Part shown: positions 51,808 through 61,825 of the stretch, piece after piece
Position numbering within the stretch: position 1 is the stretch's first letter
Layout: every line of letters begins with the position of its first letter
Source: B10-G9 sp963712165
GTDB lineage: Bacteria; Chloroflexota; Anaerolineae; Anaerolineales; UBA11858
NCBI GenBank assembly: GCA_963712165.1
Contig: CAVQGY010000003.1
Coordinates: 372,001 to 436,000 of the forward strand
Direction of reading: 5' to 3'
DNA: 64,000 bases
Notes under the pieces: generated by a model
What the model was told of the DNA's origin: nothing
The model's input: the letters and a program-made list of their open reading frames with translations, nothing else
Databases searched by the model: none
Translations under genes and position numbers: made by a program

Positions 51808-52692
51808 TCAATTGGCCTCCTTCGGTAGCAATTTCTTGAATACGGGCTTTGCTGAAACCAGCTCAATTCCTATACCCAACTCTTTAGGTGAAAGCCCCAA
51901 AGCCAGTCCGAGAAGTTGTGTGAAGTAAAGGATTGGCAGATTGAATTCCGTCCCGAATTCCTCATTGACAGCTGATTGGTAGCATTCCAGATTGACCTGG
52001 CACATCGGGCAGGCAGTAGCGATGACGTGGGCGCCATTACGCACAGCGCTGTCCAACAGGACCCGGGCCATTTCCAGGGCCGCTACTCGGCTGGTCATGA
52101 TCAATGACCCACCGCAGCAGCGCAGCCGCTCCGGGTAATAAGCAGGCTCTGCGCCCATTGCCCTGACCAAGTCTTCAAAATAGGAGGGATTTTCAGCTTC
52201 ACCACCGCTTTTCTTGGGGCGTTCGATCTGGCAACCGTAATAGGGCGCAATAATTAATCCTTCAAGGGGATTTTTGATCCCTTCTTTGATCTTATCGAAG
52301 CCAACATCATTGCTGAATACCTCGATAAGATGGTATACATCGATCTTCGCATCAAAATGGAGGTCATCCTCTTCAAGAGCATAGTTGATATGCTCCGCCA
52401 GATCGGGATCGTTTCGGAAATACTTGGTAGTGAAGTAGGCATTTTTATAGCAGGCGCTGCAAGGGGCGACCAGATCCAGGCCTTCTTTCTCAGCCAGAGC
52501 CAGGTTCCGGGCTACCAGTGTGTTAGCAAGGACTTCGTCCAGGTGGAAATAGGTTGTCGCTCCGCAGCAATTCCAGTCGTCCAGCTCTTGAAGCTCAATC
52601 CCGTAAGCCTTCGTGGTTTCCAGGGCGGATTTGTGGTAGCTGGAGGCCATTTTCTCTAAGGAGCAACCCGGGTAATAGGCGTATTTTTTCAT
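51808..52692 (-). CDS. hdrB: HdrB-like CCG-domain subunit
   Basis: The 294-residue protein has two CCG-type motifs: one in the N-terminal half (YYPGCSLEKMASSYHKS ... NCCGATTYF) and one in the C-terminal half (CQIERPKK ... LRCCGGSLIMT). In HdrB these hold the noncubane 4Fe-4S clusters that reduce the disulfide. A conserved ACPMCQVNLE is also present. It overlaps hdrC by 4 bases. Confidence 0.92.
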   Translation of the reverse strand: MKKYAYYPGCSLEKMASSYHKSALETTKAYGIELQELDDWNCCGATTYFHLDEVLANTLVARNLALAEKEGLDLVAPCSACYKNAYFTTKYFRNDPDLAEHINYALEEDDLHFDAKIDVYHLIEVFSNDVGFDKIKEGIKNPLEGLIIAPYYGCQIERPKKSGGEAENPSYFEDLVRAMGAEPAYYPERLRCCGGSLIMTSRVAALEMARVLLDSAVRNGAHVIATACPMCQVNLECYQSAVNEEFGTEFNLPILYFTQLLGLALGLSPKELGIGIELVSAKPVFKKLLPKEAN

Positions 52693-53252
52693 GAGGATTC
52701 TCCTATCGGGATGATCTTCCTGATCATATTCTTAAAATTCTCCAACCTCTTGATGCGTGGAGGCAAAACCGGGATCCTGCCCTTCAACATCATCTTGCTG
52801 GCATTCACTGCTTCATTGAAGAATTCTTTGGGCCCGAAGTGGAACATATAGGTTGGTGCAAGGAGGGGCTCATAGGACCGGCCGCTGCGGACGATGGTTT
52901 TCATGAACGCCTCAGAGAATATGGGTCCAATGAGGTCCTCCTGGTAGGTTTTGTTCCAGATTGAATACCGTTTGACTGCATACATCACACCGGCGATGTC
53001 GATATCCGCAGGACATCGTACGGTGCAGTGATAACACGATGCGCAGAACCAGAAGGTGTTGCATTCCAGGACTTCCTCTTTCAAGTCGGCATTGATCATA
53101 CCTATCAGCCGGCGTGGAGTCTGGTCCATGAAATTGGCTACCGGGCAGGTTCCGGAACACGTACCACATTGGATACAGGCATTTATCGGGCTTCCTTGGC
53201 CAGCGTAGAGGAGATTGGCTATCTCATCGCTGAATGTTGGCTTTGATGCCAT
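52689..53252 (-). CDS. hdrC: HdrC-like iron-sulfur subunit
   Basis: The 187-residue protein has two 4Fe-4S sites, CIQCGTCSGTCP and CASCYHCTVRCP, and the helix after them (ADIDIAGVMYAVKR). It passes electrons from HdrA to HdrB. It is the first gene of the hdr-mvh run on this strand. Confidence 0.92.
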   Translation of the reverse strand: MASKPTFSDEIANLLYAGQGSPINACIQCGTCSGTCPVANFMDQTPRRLIGMINADLKEEVLECNTFWFCASCYHCTVRCPADIDIAGVMYAVKRYSIWNKTYQEDLIGPIFSEAFMKTIVRSGRSYEPLLAPTYMFHFGPKEFFNEAVNASKMMLKGRIPVLPPRIKRLENFKNMIRKIIPIGESS

Positions 53253-53272
53253 TTGATTTTTCCTCCTCGTTA

Positions 53273-53686
53273 TTACTTATTCTTATCTTCGGCCAGTGAT
53301 AATAAATGACTGACCTTCTCTAGCAGCAGATCCGGTTCAACTGGTTTTTCCAGCAGTTCATCCGTTGGCAGGAAACGTGGATGGACAGGCTGGCCAGGGA
53401 ACAGGAAAGCCATCTGTTCCCGGATGCCGGTGATGATCAGGACCGGGATCTTCCGCAGCTCAGGGTCTTTGTTGATCTTCCGGGCTACCATGACGCCTTC
53501 AGCGCCTCGACCCATCATGATGTCGAGCAGCAGCAGGTCATATTTCTTCGATCCCAATGCTTCAAAGCCGTCCTTGGGATTATATGCTGCATCCACGGAG
53601 TATCCGGCTTTGACCAGGATAGATCGAATCCCTTCGACATATTCCGGATCATCATCGATAATCAATAATTGAATTTCTGGGGACAT
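53273..53686 (-). CDS. Single-domain response regulator
   Basis: The 137-residue CheY-like protein has an acidic pocket (IDDD near the N-terminus), the phosphoacceptor Asp in LLLDIMMGRG, and Thr/Lys in IITGIREQ and LLEKPVE. There is no DNA-binding domain. It lies between the HisKA-type kinase pair and hdrC, so it probably relays their signal to an unknown partner. Confidence 0.88.
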   Translation of the reverse strand: MSPEIQLLIIDDDPEYVEGIRSILVKAGYSVDAAYNPKDGFEALGSKKYDLLLLDIMMGRGAEGVMVARKINKDPELRKIPVLIITGIREQMAFLFPGQPVHPRFLPTDELLEKPVEPDLLLEKVSHLLSLAEDKNK

Positions 53687-53722
53687 CTTTCCTCCTCTTT
53701 CAGATTGACTTCTGGAAGGTGT

Positions 53723-54841
53723 TTATTCTCTAGTTAATAATGGCAGCTTGATAGTGAATTTGCTGCCTTCTCCAAGTTTGCTTTCTAGTTCAATAACGCC
53801 GTTGTGGGCTTCAATGATCCTTTTGGTTATGGATAAACCAACACCACTGCTTCTCTCTCCTTCGGGCAGATTTTTGCCCCGGTAAAAATCTGTAAAGATA
53901 AAACGGATATCTTCTTCCGCAATTCCTACCCCGGTATCGGATACGGAAACCAGTACATGAGATGGATCCTTCGTGATATCCACTTGCACGGATCCGCCCA
54001 TAGGTGTGTACTTGATCGAGTTGGTCAAGAGGTTGATGATCGCTTCTTTCAAGGAACCCTGATCTCCCTCGATCAGGAATGGTGCATCCCCGTGCGAAAA
54101 ATGGATCGTGATATCTTTTCTGACCGCCTGGCGTTCAACGGTTTCAATGGAGTGTTCGACGACCATTAACATATCAAGCTCAGTAAATTGTTCGGTGATC
54201 TTGCTGATATCCACTGATATCACCCTGAGCCAGGTGTTTACCAGATTAACCAATTCCTTAATTCTTCCCTGGAGCCGTTGGATCTTTTCCTCTTGCTCCT
54301 GGTCAATTTTCCCTTCCAGGTCCGAGGCCAATACATATAAATTCTGCTGGACAGCTCCCAGGGGTGACTTAAGTTCATGTGAAACGATGGCGGCAAAATG
54401 ATCCCGGAGCATTTCCTTTTCATTTCGCAGGGTGATGGTTTCCAGGACGAGTTTCCTTCGCTCAAGCCCTCGGCGTACAATCAACCTCAACTCATCAGGT
54501 TGGAAGGGCTTCGGTATAAAATCGAAAGTGCCTTTTTTCATCGCTTCAACTGCCGAATCGACTGTAGCAAATCCGGTGATCACGATGGTCACGATCGTGG
54601 CGTCAAATTCATACACTTTTTCCAATACGTCAAACCCTGACATACCTGGCATCTTGAGATCAACCAGGACCAGATCGGGCAGGAAACTTCCCAATAGGCT
54701 GAGGCCAACCTCGCCATTGGGCGCGGTCTCAATAATATATCCCTGGCTGGCAAGGATTCGAACACAAGACTCGCGGACGATTTCCTCGTCATCGATCACC
54801 AGTATCTTTTGTGGACCGTCGTTATAATCGATGCTTTCCAT
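53723..54841 (-). CDS. Receiver-histidine kinase hybrid
   Basis: I take the ATG at 54841; the 54856 alternative adds a few residues. The N-terminal receiver domain has VIDDEEIVRE, the Asp in LVDLKMPG and the Lys in KPFQP. Then HisKA (VSHELKSPLGAVQQ) and HATPase (NLLTNSIKYTP, DTGVGIAEED, SSGVGLSITKR) follow. It has no membrane segment. It overlaps the end of the upstream sensor kinase gene, so it is probably its partner. Confidence 0.85.
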   Translation of the reverse strand: MESIDYNDGPQKILVIDDEEIVRESCVRILASQGYIIETAPNGEVGLSLLGSFLPDLVLVDLKMPGMSGFDVLEKVYEFDATIVTIVITGFATVDSAVEAMKKGTFDFIPKPFQPDELRLIVRRGLERRKLVLETITLRNEKEMLRDHFAAIVSHELKSPLGAVQQNLYVLASDLEGKIDQEQEEKIQRLQGRIKELVNLVNTWLRVISVDISKITEQFTELDMLMVVEHSIETVERQAVRKDITIHFSHGDAPFLIEGDQGSLKEAIINLLTNSIKYTPMGGSVQVDITKDPSHVLVSVSDTGVGIAEEDIRFIFTDFYRGKNLPEGERSSGVGLSITKRIIEAHNGVIELESKLGEGSKFTIKLPLLTRE

Positions 54842-56831
54842 TGTCTCGCTTCTCATCTATTGGTAGATTGACTATAAATGTTGTGCCCTTCCCAACCTCG
54901 GACTCGACCAGGATTGAGCCTTTATGACTGCGGACCAAGCCATAACTGATTGCCAGTCCCAGTCCTGTCCCATGGCCTACATCCTTGGTAGTGAAGAAAG
55001 GATCAAATATCTTCCGAATATTCTCCTCACTTATCCCTGTGCCTGTATCGGTAAATGAGATCTCTACATCCCGGGCAGTTTTATTCTCTCTGGTTACGAT
55101 CTGTAAAGTTCCACTGCCTTCCATCGCTTCAGCAGCGTTGATGATCATGTTCATGAATACCCGCTCGATCTGGGAAGGATCGATGAATGCCAGGGGGATA
55201 TCTTCCTGGAAATCCTTGATGACATGGATGTTGTGAAACAGGGCCTGCTTTTCGACCAGGGAGATGCACTCATCAACGATGGTATTCACGTTGTAAAAAG
55301 ATTTATCGGGAGGTCGCTGGCGAGAAAAATCCAAAAGGCCCCGGATAATATCCCGGCAGCGATTCGCCTGGCCAACAATCTTCTCCAGGGAATACTGGCA
55401 GTTTGTATCAAGGTCTGGGTTGTCTTCCAGCAGCAGGTGAGAAAAGGTCACGATTCCCTGCAATGGATTATTCAATTCATGGGCGATATTTGCAGAGAGC
55501 TGCCCGACCAGCGCCAGTCTTTCAGACTGCATGATCTTCTTGGTGGCATACTCTTTCAGATCCTGGTCCCTTTTCTGGATCGAGGCAGCCATGTCATTGA
55601 AGGAAACTGCCAGAAAATGCAGCTCATCGTTTGTTTCTATATACACCCTGGTGTTCAGATTACCAGCCGCAACCTGCTTAGAAGCTTTGACCAGCTGCCG
55701 GATCGGCCCAGAGATTTGCCGGGCAAATAGATAGGATACGCCAATGGCAACGACAATACCCGCAACGGTTATACCCAGGAAGGTCCATGTTGTATCTCGC
55801 CTGATATCGAGGTACTTTTGGTCCAGGACTCCGACATATAAGATCCCGATGATCTCCTGATTAAGGTCCTTGATCGGTTCATAGGCAGTGATGTACCAAT
55901 TATTAACGACGTAAGCACGGTCGATCCAGGGTTCACCCTGGATTATGACCTGGTTATAGACTTCCTCGCTTACTCTGGTGCCAATCGCCCGCGATCCATC
56001 CTCATTTCTGACATTGGTAGATATCCTCAGATCATTTTGAAAGATCGTTGCCGTACCGATGTCCTGGCCTTTATACTTGACATCCTCATATACGGTCTGT
56101 TTGATCATGTCGACTATGTCGTAATCCCTGTTTAGGAGTTTGCCGCCGTAAACGATGCCCAGGAGCTTGTGGTTTTCATCCAGGATAGGTGAGGCTGCAA
56201 TCAGCATCATGCCTGATCCCTCCTCGATCCGGTTTACCGGCCGGGCTAGAGGTGTGTCAACTAATTTGATAAAGGCTTGTTCAGCGAGAGCAGGGGATTC
56301 TTTCTCAAGTTCATATTGCGAAAAAACCACTGTTGCGGAGATGCAGGATTCAACATTCATCGCTTTGCGGATGAAATCGTGATGCCCCAAATCGTCACCA
56401 ACTCTTTCAACGTTGTGAACGCGCAATAAGACTTTACCGTAAGCATTTGTGATCCCAAAAATATCTAGATCGGAATTGTTTTTGACATCTGTTAGTTCTT
56501 GGAAAGCCCCAGCCATATCTTCATTAAGGATGGCATCTTCCAGGAATTTCCGATCTGACGTATAACAGATCACGGAGCTGATGTTCTGAAGTTGGGTTTC
56601 ATAGATCACTCGCGCGGAGTTGAGATCATTTCTGACCTTCTCCTGGGCTTCAGCCAAGACCCTGTTTGATGTCAGCCGCACCCCAATGACCAGGAAGACA
56701 ATTCCGACCAGCACAATAACCAGCACAAAAGCAACCATCATTTTGGCATGAATCGGGACCTGTCCTCCCCGGAATAACATGGAGAATAGCCCTTTTCTGC
56801 GCTGTTCTATCTTCTCAGGTTTATCGGTCAT
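54822..56831 (-). CDS. Membrane sensor histidine kinase with extracytoplasmic Cache-type domain
   Basis: The start at 56831 (MTDKPEKIEQ) avoids overlap with the upstream gene. The protein of 669 residues has two membrane helices (about 32-54 and about 300-322) around a Cache-type extracytoplasmic sensor, seen from GGKLLNRDYDIVD and IGILYVGVLDQKYL. HAMP, HisKA (SANIAHELNNPLQGIVTF) and HATPase (NMIINAAEAM, DTGTGIS, GHGTGLGLAIS) follow. Cache domains bind small organic ligands outside the cell. It is encoded within the hdr/etf block and may report its electron donors. Confidence 0.88.
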   Translation of the reverse strand: MTDKPEKIEQRRKGLFSMLFRGGQVPIHAKMMVAFVLVIVLVGIVFLVIGVRLTSNRVLAEAQEKVRNDLNSARVIYETQLQNISSVICYTSDRKFLEDAILNEDMAGAFQELTDVKNNSDLDIFGITNAYGKVLLRVHNVERVGDDLGHHDFIRKAMNVESCISATVVFSQYELEKESPALAEQAFIKLVDTPLARPVNRIEEGSGMMLIAASPILDENHKLLGIVYGGKLLNRDYDIVDMIKQTVYEDVKYKGQDIGTATIFQNDLRISTNVRNEDGSRAIGTRVSEEVYNQVIIQGEPWIDRAYVVNNWYITAYEPIKDLNQEIIGILYVGVLDQKYLDIRRDTTWTFLGITVAGIVVAIGVSYLFARQISGPIRQLVKASKQVAAGNLNTRVYIETNDELHFLAVSFNDMAASIQKRDQDLKEYATKKIMQSERLALVGQLSANIAHELNNPLQGIVTFSHLLLEDNPDLDTNCQYSLEKIVGQANRCRDIIRGLLDFSRQRPPDKSFYNVNTIVDECISLVEKQALFHNIHVIKDFQEDIPLAFIDPSQIERVFMNMIINAAEAMEGSGTLQIVTRENKTARDVEISFTDTGTGISEENIRKIFDPFFTTKDVGHGTGLGLAISYGLVRSHKGSILVESEVGKGTTFIVNLPIDEKRDNGKHRL

Positions 56832-56847
56832 AACAACCAGCTGATGA

Positions 56848-58831
56848 TCAAATAGCCTCTGCAACCAGATCGATAAGGTCCAATACTTTGATCTGGTCTT
56901 CATATCCAGTGGTCTTCACAGCATCCTGGTACATGGTGTAATCCTTGGGGCAGGCAATGACAAAACCATCAAGCTTCCCAAGTCCGGCAGCCTCACGAAT
57001 GCGGGATTCACTGGCTCTTTCTTCTACTTTTCCTTCTGCCATCCAGATCCGGCCTCCTCCTGCGCCGCAGCAGAGCGCTTTATCACCTGTGCGCGGCATC
57101 TCCACCAATTCACAGCCGGTTGCCTTGATCACAGATCTGGGAGCAGCATAGATTCCGTTGTACCTTCCCAGATAACAAGGGTCATGATAGGTGACCTTAT
57201 AGCCCAGGGATTTGGTGAACTGGATCCTTCCCTCTTCAATCAGCATGGCCAGAAGCTGGGAATAGTGGAGAATGGTTGGACGCTCTTGAAAATCGTATTC
57301 GTTCAGGAGAGTGTTGAAAGTATGTGGATCGGTGGTTACGATTGTTTGATACTTGCATTGTTCGAGTGCCTTGGTGTTTTTATCGGCCAGCATCTCAAAT
57401 AAACCTTCTTCACCAACCCTTCTCACATCGTTTCCGGCATTATTCTCGCCTTTATACATCACGCCAAAATTGATGTTTGCTGCCTGGAAGACGGAGGCTG
57501 TTTTCCGGGTCAGCTCAGCCAGGGAGGGATTGTAGGAAGCATAATCACCCACAAACCAGAGGTAATCTACTTCCTCACGGGTAGCATCCTTGATGACTGG
57601 CTCTATGCCCTGGGTCCATTGAGCCCGTTTTCGGGGGGATTGGCCAAAGGAATTTCCATAATTGGCAAGATTGGTAAGGGCATCTTGGAGCTCCGCATCG
57701 ATCATCCCTTCGATCACCAGGTGGCGCCTGATATCTACCACGGTATCGATGTGTTCGATCAATACGGGGCACTCAGTGATGCAGGCACCACAGGTTGTGC
57801 AGCCCCAGAGATCTTCCCGGGTAAGGCCTGGCTGTTCAAGCAAAGGCAGGTCATAGGCAGGTTTTGAGTTCTCTTTTAAAGATCGGATCCCTAGCATAAG
57901 TTCTTTGGGATTGAGAGAATAACCGGCGCCATAGGCCGGGCAGGCATCCTGGCAGCGGCCGCATTCGGTGCATGCATCCCCATTCAGGATTTGCTTCCAG
58001 GTTAGTTCGTTGAGTTTGCTGACATAAACTGGATGACCGTTGGAATCAATAGGAGTAGGGGGAAGAGCGCCCACTGGACGATCGAGCTCAGCGAAGAAGA
58101 TGTTCATTGGTCCAGTCAGGACATGCAGCAATGAACCCACTGGCAGGGTAATGATGGTAATTGCCGCGGAAAACAGGTGAATCAGCCAGACGTAGAGATG
58201 CAGATCAACTCAATGTATCCGCGGACGCACCGGTGGCTAGGAATCCCCTGGCAAGCAGCCAGCCCACAGGTGACCAGGCGCTGTTTACCGGCTGTTCAAC
58301 TGCCAGGCGAAGGGATTCCGTTGTCAGACCCCCCAGGACGATTAGGACTAGCAGAACCAGGGTCCAGGTGAACTGGGGTTGATAGGTAAGGCGGTCCGGC
58401 TTTGTGCCGAAGCGCCGGTAGATGGCCATCACCGCGCCTACCAGGAAAAAAATGGTGAAACTGTCCAGGACTAATTTGTAGACTGAGAATACAGATCCTG
58501 TCAGGAAATGAAAAAAATGGGTGTTGATGGTGGCCAGGGCGGTTCCTAAGAAGAATACAAAAAAGCTCCAGGCAATGGCAATATGCATGATCCCTGGATA
58601 TGCCTGGCGAAGAACACGGGTCTGGATGATCCCGTATTTTATGAGATTCCAAAGGCGGAGAGGGATCCTGTTCCAGCGATTTTCCGGCCTACCAGCTTTC
58701 CACCAGATTCGGGCTTTGAGGAAAAACCGGACCAGCAGGATCGCGGCTGAGAGGAACATAACCGTGTAGACAAGGATATTCGGTGAACCCCACTGATGGG
58801 GAATTCCCCAGTATTCAACATGTTCAGGCAT
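56848..58831 (-). pseudogene. Membrane FeS oxidoreductase of the ETF:quinone type (EMO/HdrD-like), frameshifted
   Basis: Two frames make one gene. The first (58831 to about 58205) is a heme-b-type membrane region of about five helices (YPGIMHIAIAWSFF, FTWTLVLLVLIVLGG) ending ADTLS-stop. The second begins in a different frame with DLHLYVWLIHLFSAA, then CTECGRCQDACP, CTTCGACITECP and CCG domains (CHDPCYLGRYN-type, CCGAGGGRIW). Removing one A near 58207-58210 rejoins them. The paralogue at 42199 is one continuous gene. DUF224-type proteins next to etfBA are known as ETF:menaquinone oxidoreductases. The second frame has no ATG, so a natural split is unlikely. Confidence 0.8.
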
Positions 58832-58863
58832 GATTCTCACTCCTCATTGATCACTCTTATCAG

Positions 58864-59826
58864 CTATTTTTTTGCAGCAGCTAAATGTTCCAATAAAGGA
58901 TCGATCAGATCAAACAAATCAGCTTCGATGCCATATTTTGCTATATCAAAAATCGGGGCATCAGGATCGCTGTTGATAGCGATAATCGTTTTGCTGCCTG
59001 TGATGCCTTCTAAGTGCTCTGTGGCACCGCTGATCCCGAGTGAGAGATAAAGATCAGGTTTAACTGACTTACCGGATTTTCCTACCAAGCGGGAGGTGGG
59101 CAGCCAGCCCTGGTCGATAACCGGCCTGGAAGCGCAAACGGTGCCGTTCAGCAGCCCTGCCAGCTCCTCAGCCAACTCGATATTGTCCTCTGTCTGGATT
59201 CCGCGGCCAATTGCCACCAGGACCTTCTCCTGAGAGATATCCACGTCGCTGGAATCAGGTTCGATGAACTGGACCAGGCTGACTGCCAAATCACCCAGGT
59301 CAGGGGCTGAGAACTCAATGACTTCACCAGGAGGACCTCCCTGGCCTTCTTCAGGTTTATAACCTCCGGGGATCATACTGATGATGGTGGGCTTCTCAGC
59401 TAATTGGCTGTCCGTCATGATCTTGCCGCCGCAGATCTGGCTGGTGATAAATCCATGGTCGGAGATTCTGATGCAGGAGCTTATGATCGGAAAACCCAGA
59501 TGAGCCGAGATAGAACTGCAGAGATCCGCACCGATGGTGGTGTTCCCGAAAAGGACTGCCCGGGGGCTGTGCTCGCCAAATATTGCCACGAGGGTTCTCT
59601 TCCAGGCATCAGAACTGAAATTTTCCAATGCGGCATGATCGCAATGGATCACTCGGTCCAATGCCAGGTTGTCTTTCAGATGTCCGATGCCACTGCCCAG
59701 CAAAACTCCTACAGTGCTGCAGCCCTGGTGTTTTGCCAGTTCTTTTGCGGCGGCGGTCATGATGTAAGAGATATCCGAAACCTCGCCTTGAATATGCTCA
59801 ATTACTACAAAGATGTCTTGAGACAT
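58864..59826 (-). CDS. etfA: Electron transfer flavoprotein alpha subunit
   Basis: The 320-residue protein carries the EtfA FAD-binding C-terminus: CASRPVIDQGWLP, RLVGKSGKSVKPDLYLSLGISGATEH and KTIIAINSDPDAPIF. The FAD-binding core around GRGIQTEDNIELAEEL is also present. EtfAB accepts electrons from acyl-CoA dehydrogenases. AGGAGG precedes the ATG. Its neighbours (etfB, the HdrCD-like gene and the membrane FeS oxidoreductase) suggest delivery to the quinone pool. Confidence 0.92.
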   Translation of the reverse strand: MSQDIFVVIEHIQGEVSDISYIMTAAAKELAKHQGCSTVGVLLGSGIGHLKDNLALDRVIHCDHAALENFSSDAWKRTLVAIFGEHSPRAVLFGNTTIGADLCSSISAHLGFPIISSCIRISDHGFITSQICGGKIMTDSQLAEKPTIISMIPGGYKPEEGQGGPPGEVIEFSAPDLGDLAVSLVQFIEPDSSDVDISQEKVLVAIGRGIQTEDNIELAEELAGLLNGTVCASRPVIDQGWLPTSRLVGKSGKSVKPDLYLSLGISGATEHLEGITGSKTIIAINSDPDAPIFDIAKYGIEADLFDLIDPLLEHLAAAKK

Positions 59827-59838
59827 GTTTTCCTCCTC

Positions 59839-60609
59839 TTACAACAGGCCGAGATCTTGAAGGATGGAGGTCAGTTTTGCTGCAACTTCCTCTTCTGATC
59901 CTTCCAGCATCTCGGCTTTTTCAGCGGCTTCGGGTAAATACATCCGGTCGATCACAAAGTCACCCTCTATATCAATATCCCCAACCTCCAGTTCCTCAAT
60001 AGTAGCTGAGGTCATCATCTGGCGCACTTTACTGATGGCAACATAGCGGGGTGGCTGTTCACTAGCCTGAATACCCAGCACTGCCGGCAGCCGGATGTCC
60101 ATCTCTGCCAACAGTCCCCCCGGGTATTCCTTGAAGGCTTTGGCCTGGGATCCTTCGAGGGAGACCCCTGAGATGTAACCAACATAAGGAAATCCCAGAA
60201 GATCTGCTAATTGGGGCCCTAGATCTCCTGTCAGGTCATCATGGGCCTGGACACCGGTTAAGATCAGGTCTGGGCCGATTTCCTTGATTAGATCTCCTAG
60301 TGTCTGGGCCAGTGACTTATTGGTAGGTTTTTCCTCTCCGTCCAACCCGGTTAGTTTGATCAGTCTATCAGCCCCTTTGGCAGCTGTAGTGAAGAGCATA
60401 TCTTCTACGCCTTCAGCTTCCGGACTGATGACAGTCACATTGGCTCCAAACTTTTCTTTAAGGATAATGGCTTGCTCAATGGCGTGGTTGTCAAATTCAT
60501 TGATGATCAGGCGTAACCAGGCCAGATCCAGGGCTTTCCCACTAGGTGCAATTTCAAGTTCTTCGACAAGGTCTGGGACGAGCCGGGAGATAACTACAAT
60601 CTCTGTCAT
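59839..60609 (-). CDS. etfB: Electron transfer flavoprotein beta subunit
   Basis: The 256-residue protein has the EtfB pattern: LVEELEIAPSGKALDLAWLRLIINEFDNHAIEQA, an ITGVQAHDD-type stretch (LTGVQAHDDLTGDLGPQLA), and the C-terminal PPRYVAISKVRQM. It pairs with EtfA, 12 bases downstream. I cannot tell from sequence alone whether this Etf bifurcates. Confidence 0.92.
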   Translation of the reverse strand: MTEIVVISRLVPDLVEELEIAPSGKALDLAWLRLIINEFDNHAIEQAIILKEKFGANVTVISPEAEGVEDMLFTTAAKGADRLIKLTGLDGEEKPTNKSLAQTLGDLIKEIGPDLILTGVQAHDDLTGDLGPQLADLLGFPYVGYISGVSLEGSQAKAFKEYPGGLLAEMDIRLPAVLGIQASEQPPRYVAISKVRQMMTSATIEELEVGDIDIEGDFVIDRMYLPEAAEKAEMLEGSEEEVAAKLTSILQDLGLL

Positions 60610-60619
60610 GAGTTCCTCC

Positions 60620-61825
60620 TCATTTGTCCATTACATCGTAAATTAGTTCTGCGATATCTTTGACGAGAATGTTTTTTGCTCCGGGAACATTTTTTGTGGC
60701 ATCTTCGAAGCGGGGAGGTTCATAGGGGCAGGCTACTGCCAGAATATTCGCTTCAACGGCAACCGCTTCCCGGACCCTCCATTCTGAGAGTCTGGATTCA
60801 GCTTTTTCCCACCGGAAACCATCTAGCCACATACCCCCTCCACCTCCTCCGCAGCACAGACTGGTGGTTTTGTTGTGGGCCATTTCAACTAACTCCAGGC
60901 CAGGAATGGCTTGTATCAGCTGTCGGGGGGCATCATAGATCTTATTTACTCTGCCCAGGTAGCAGGGGTCATGATAGGCTACTCGGGCTGGATCAGATTC
61001 TTTTAACAAGGGAGTGAGTTTGTCGAGCTGTTCCAGGAGAACCTCTGTGTAATGGCGAACAGGATATTCGAATCCCAATCTGGGGTACTCGTTCTTGAAG
61101 GCGTTATAGGCATGGGGATCAGTGGTTATAATTTCTTTGAACTCAATCCGGTCGAGTATTTTGGCGTTTTTTTCCGCCAGCATTTCAAAGAGGCCCCTTT
61201 CTCCAGCCAATCTTTGGGAATCACCGTCGCTGTGTTCATCAGGACCGAGAATGCAAAAATCAAAACCCAGGGCGTTGAAGATCCGGGCGACAGTCTGTGT
61301 GACGATCTTGACCCTGGGATGATAGGAAGCGTAATCCCCAACAAACCACAGGTATTCAAAAGGTCGTTTTTCAGTCCTGGCGATTGGAACCTCAAAATCA
61401 AGATCCTCAGTCCAGGCGGCCCTTTTCCGGGATGATTCTCCCAGTGGATTGCTGTACTGCTGGGAAAATTCCAGGGCGCTTTGCAGTTCTGTGGGCACAT
61501 TGCCTGAGAGCAGAGCCTCTTCTTTGGCGCGGGTCATCAGTGCCAGGGTTACAGGGATTCCCTTGGGGCAGATCTCAGTGCATGCATAACACGACACACA
61601 CATCCAGATCGTATCGGATTGCAGTACCTCATCCAGGATGCCTGCCCGCATCCAGGCAATCATCCGGCCTGGTGGAAAATCCATGGCAAAGCCAAATGGA
61701 CAGGCACCACTACAGCTTGCACACTGCAAGCAGGTCTGGATGTTCATTCCATCCGGTATATCGAATAAACTTTCTTTGAAAATTTTGGAAAAATCCTGTG
61801 AAGAAGAAAGTGCGTTTACGGCCAT
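60620..61825 (-). CDS. HdrCD-like soluble iron-sulfur oxidoreductase
   Basis: The 401-residue protein has an HdrC-like N-terminus with CLQCASCSGACP and CVSCYACTEICP (about residues 30-95), and a C-terminal CCG-type half (CYLGRVNKIY, LCCGGGGGGMWLDG). It is close to the FeS half of the membrane protein at 56848, but has no membrane helices. It starts the etf-emo run and lies 11 bases upstream of etfB. It could dock EtfAB to the membrane or to another acceptor (inference). Confidence 0.85.
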   Translation of the reverse strand: MAVNALSSSQDFSKIFKESLFDIPDGMNIQTCLQCASCSGACPFGFAMDFPPGRMIAWMRAGILDEVLQSDTIWMCVSCYACTEICPKGIPVTLALMTRAKEEALLSGNVPTELQSALEFSQQYSNPLGESSRKRAAWTEDLDFEVPIARTEKRPFEYLWFVGDYASYHPRVKIVTQTVARIFNALGFDFCILGPDEHSDGDSQRLAGERGLFEMLAEKNAKILDRIEFKEIITTDPHAYNAFKNEYPRLGFEYPVRHYTEVLLEQLDKLTPLLKESDPARVAYHDPCYLGRVNKIYDAPRQLIQAIPGLELVEMAHNKTTSLCCGGGGGGMWLDGFRWEKAESRLSEWRVREAVAVEANILAVACPYEPPRFEDATKNVPGAKNILVKDIAELIYDVMDK

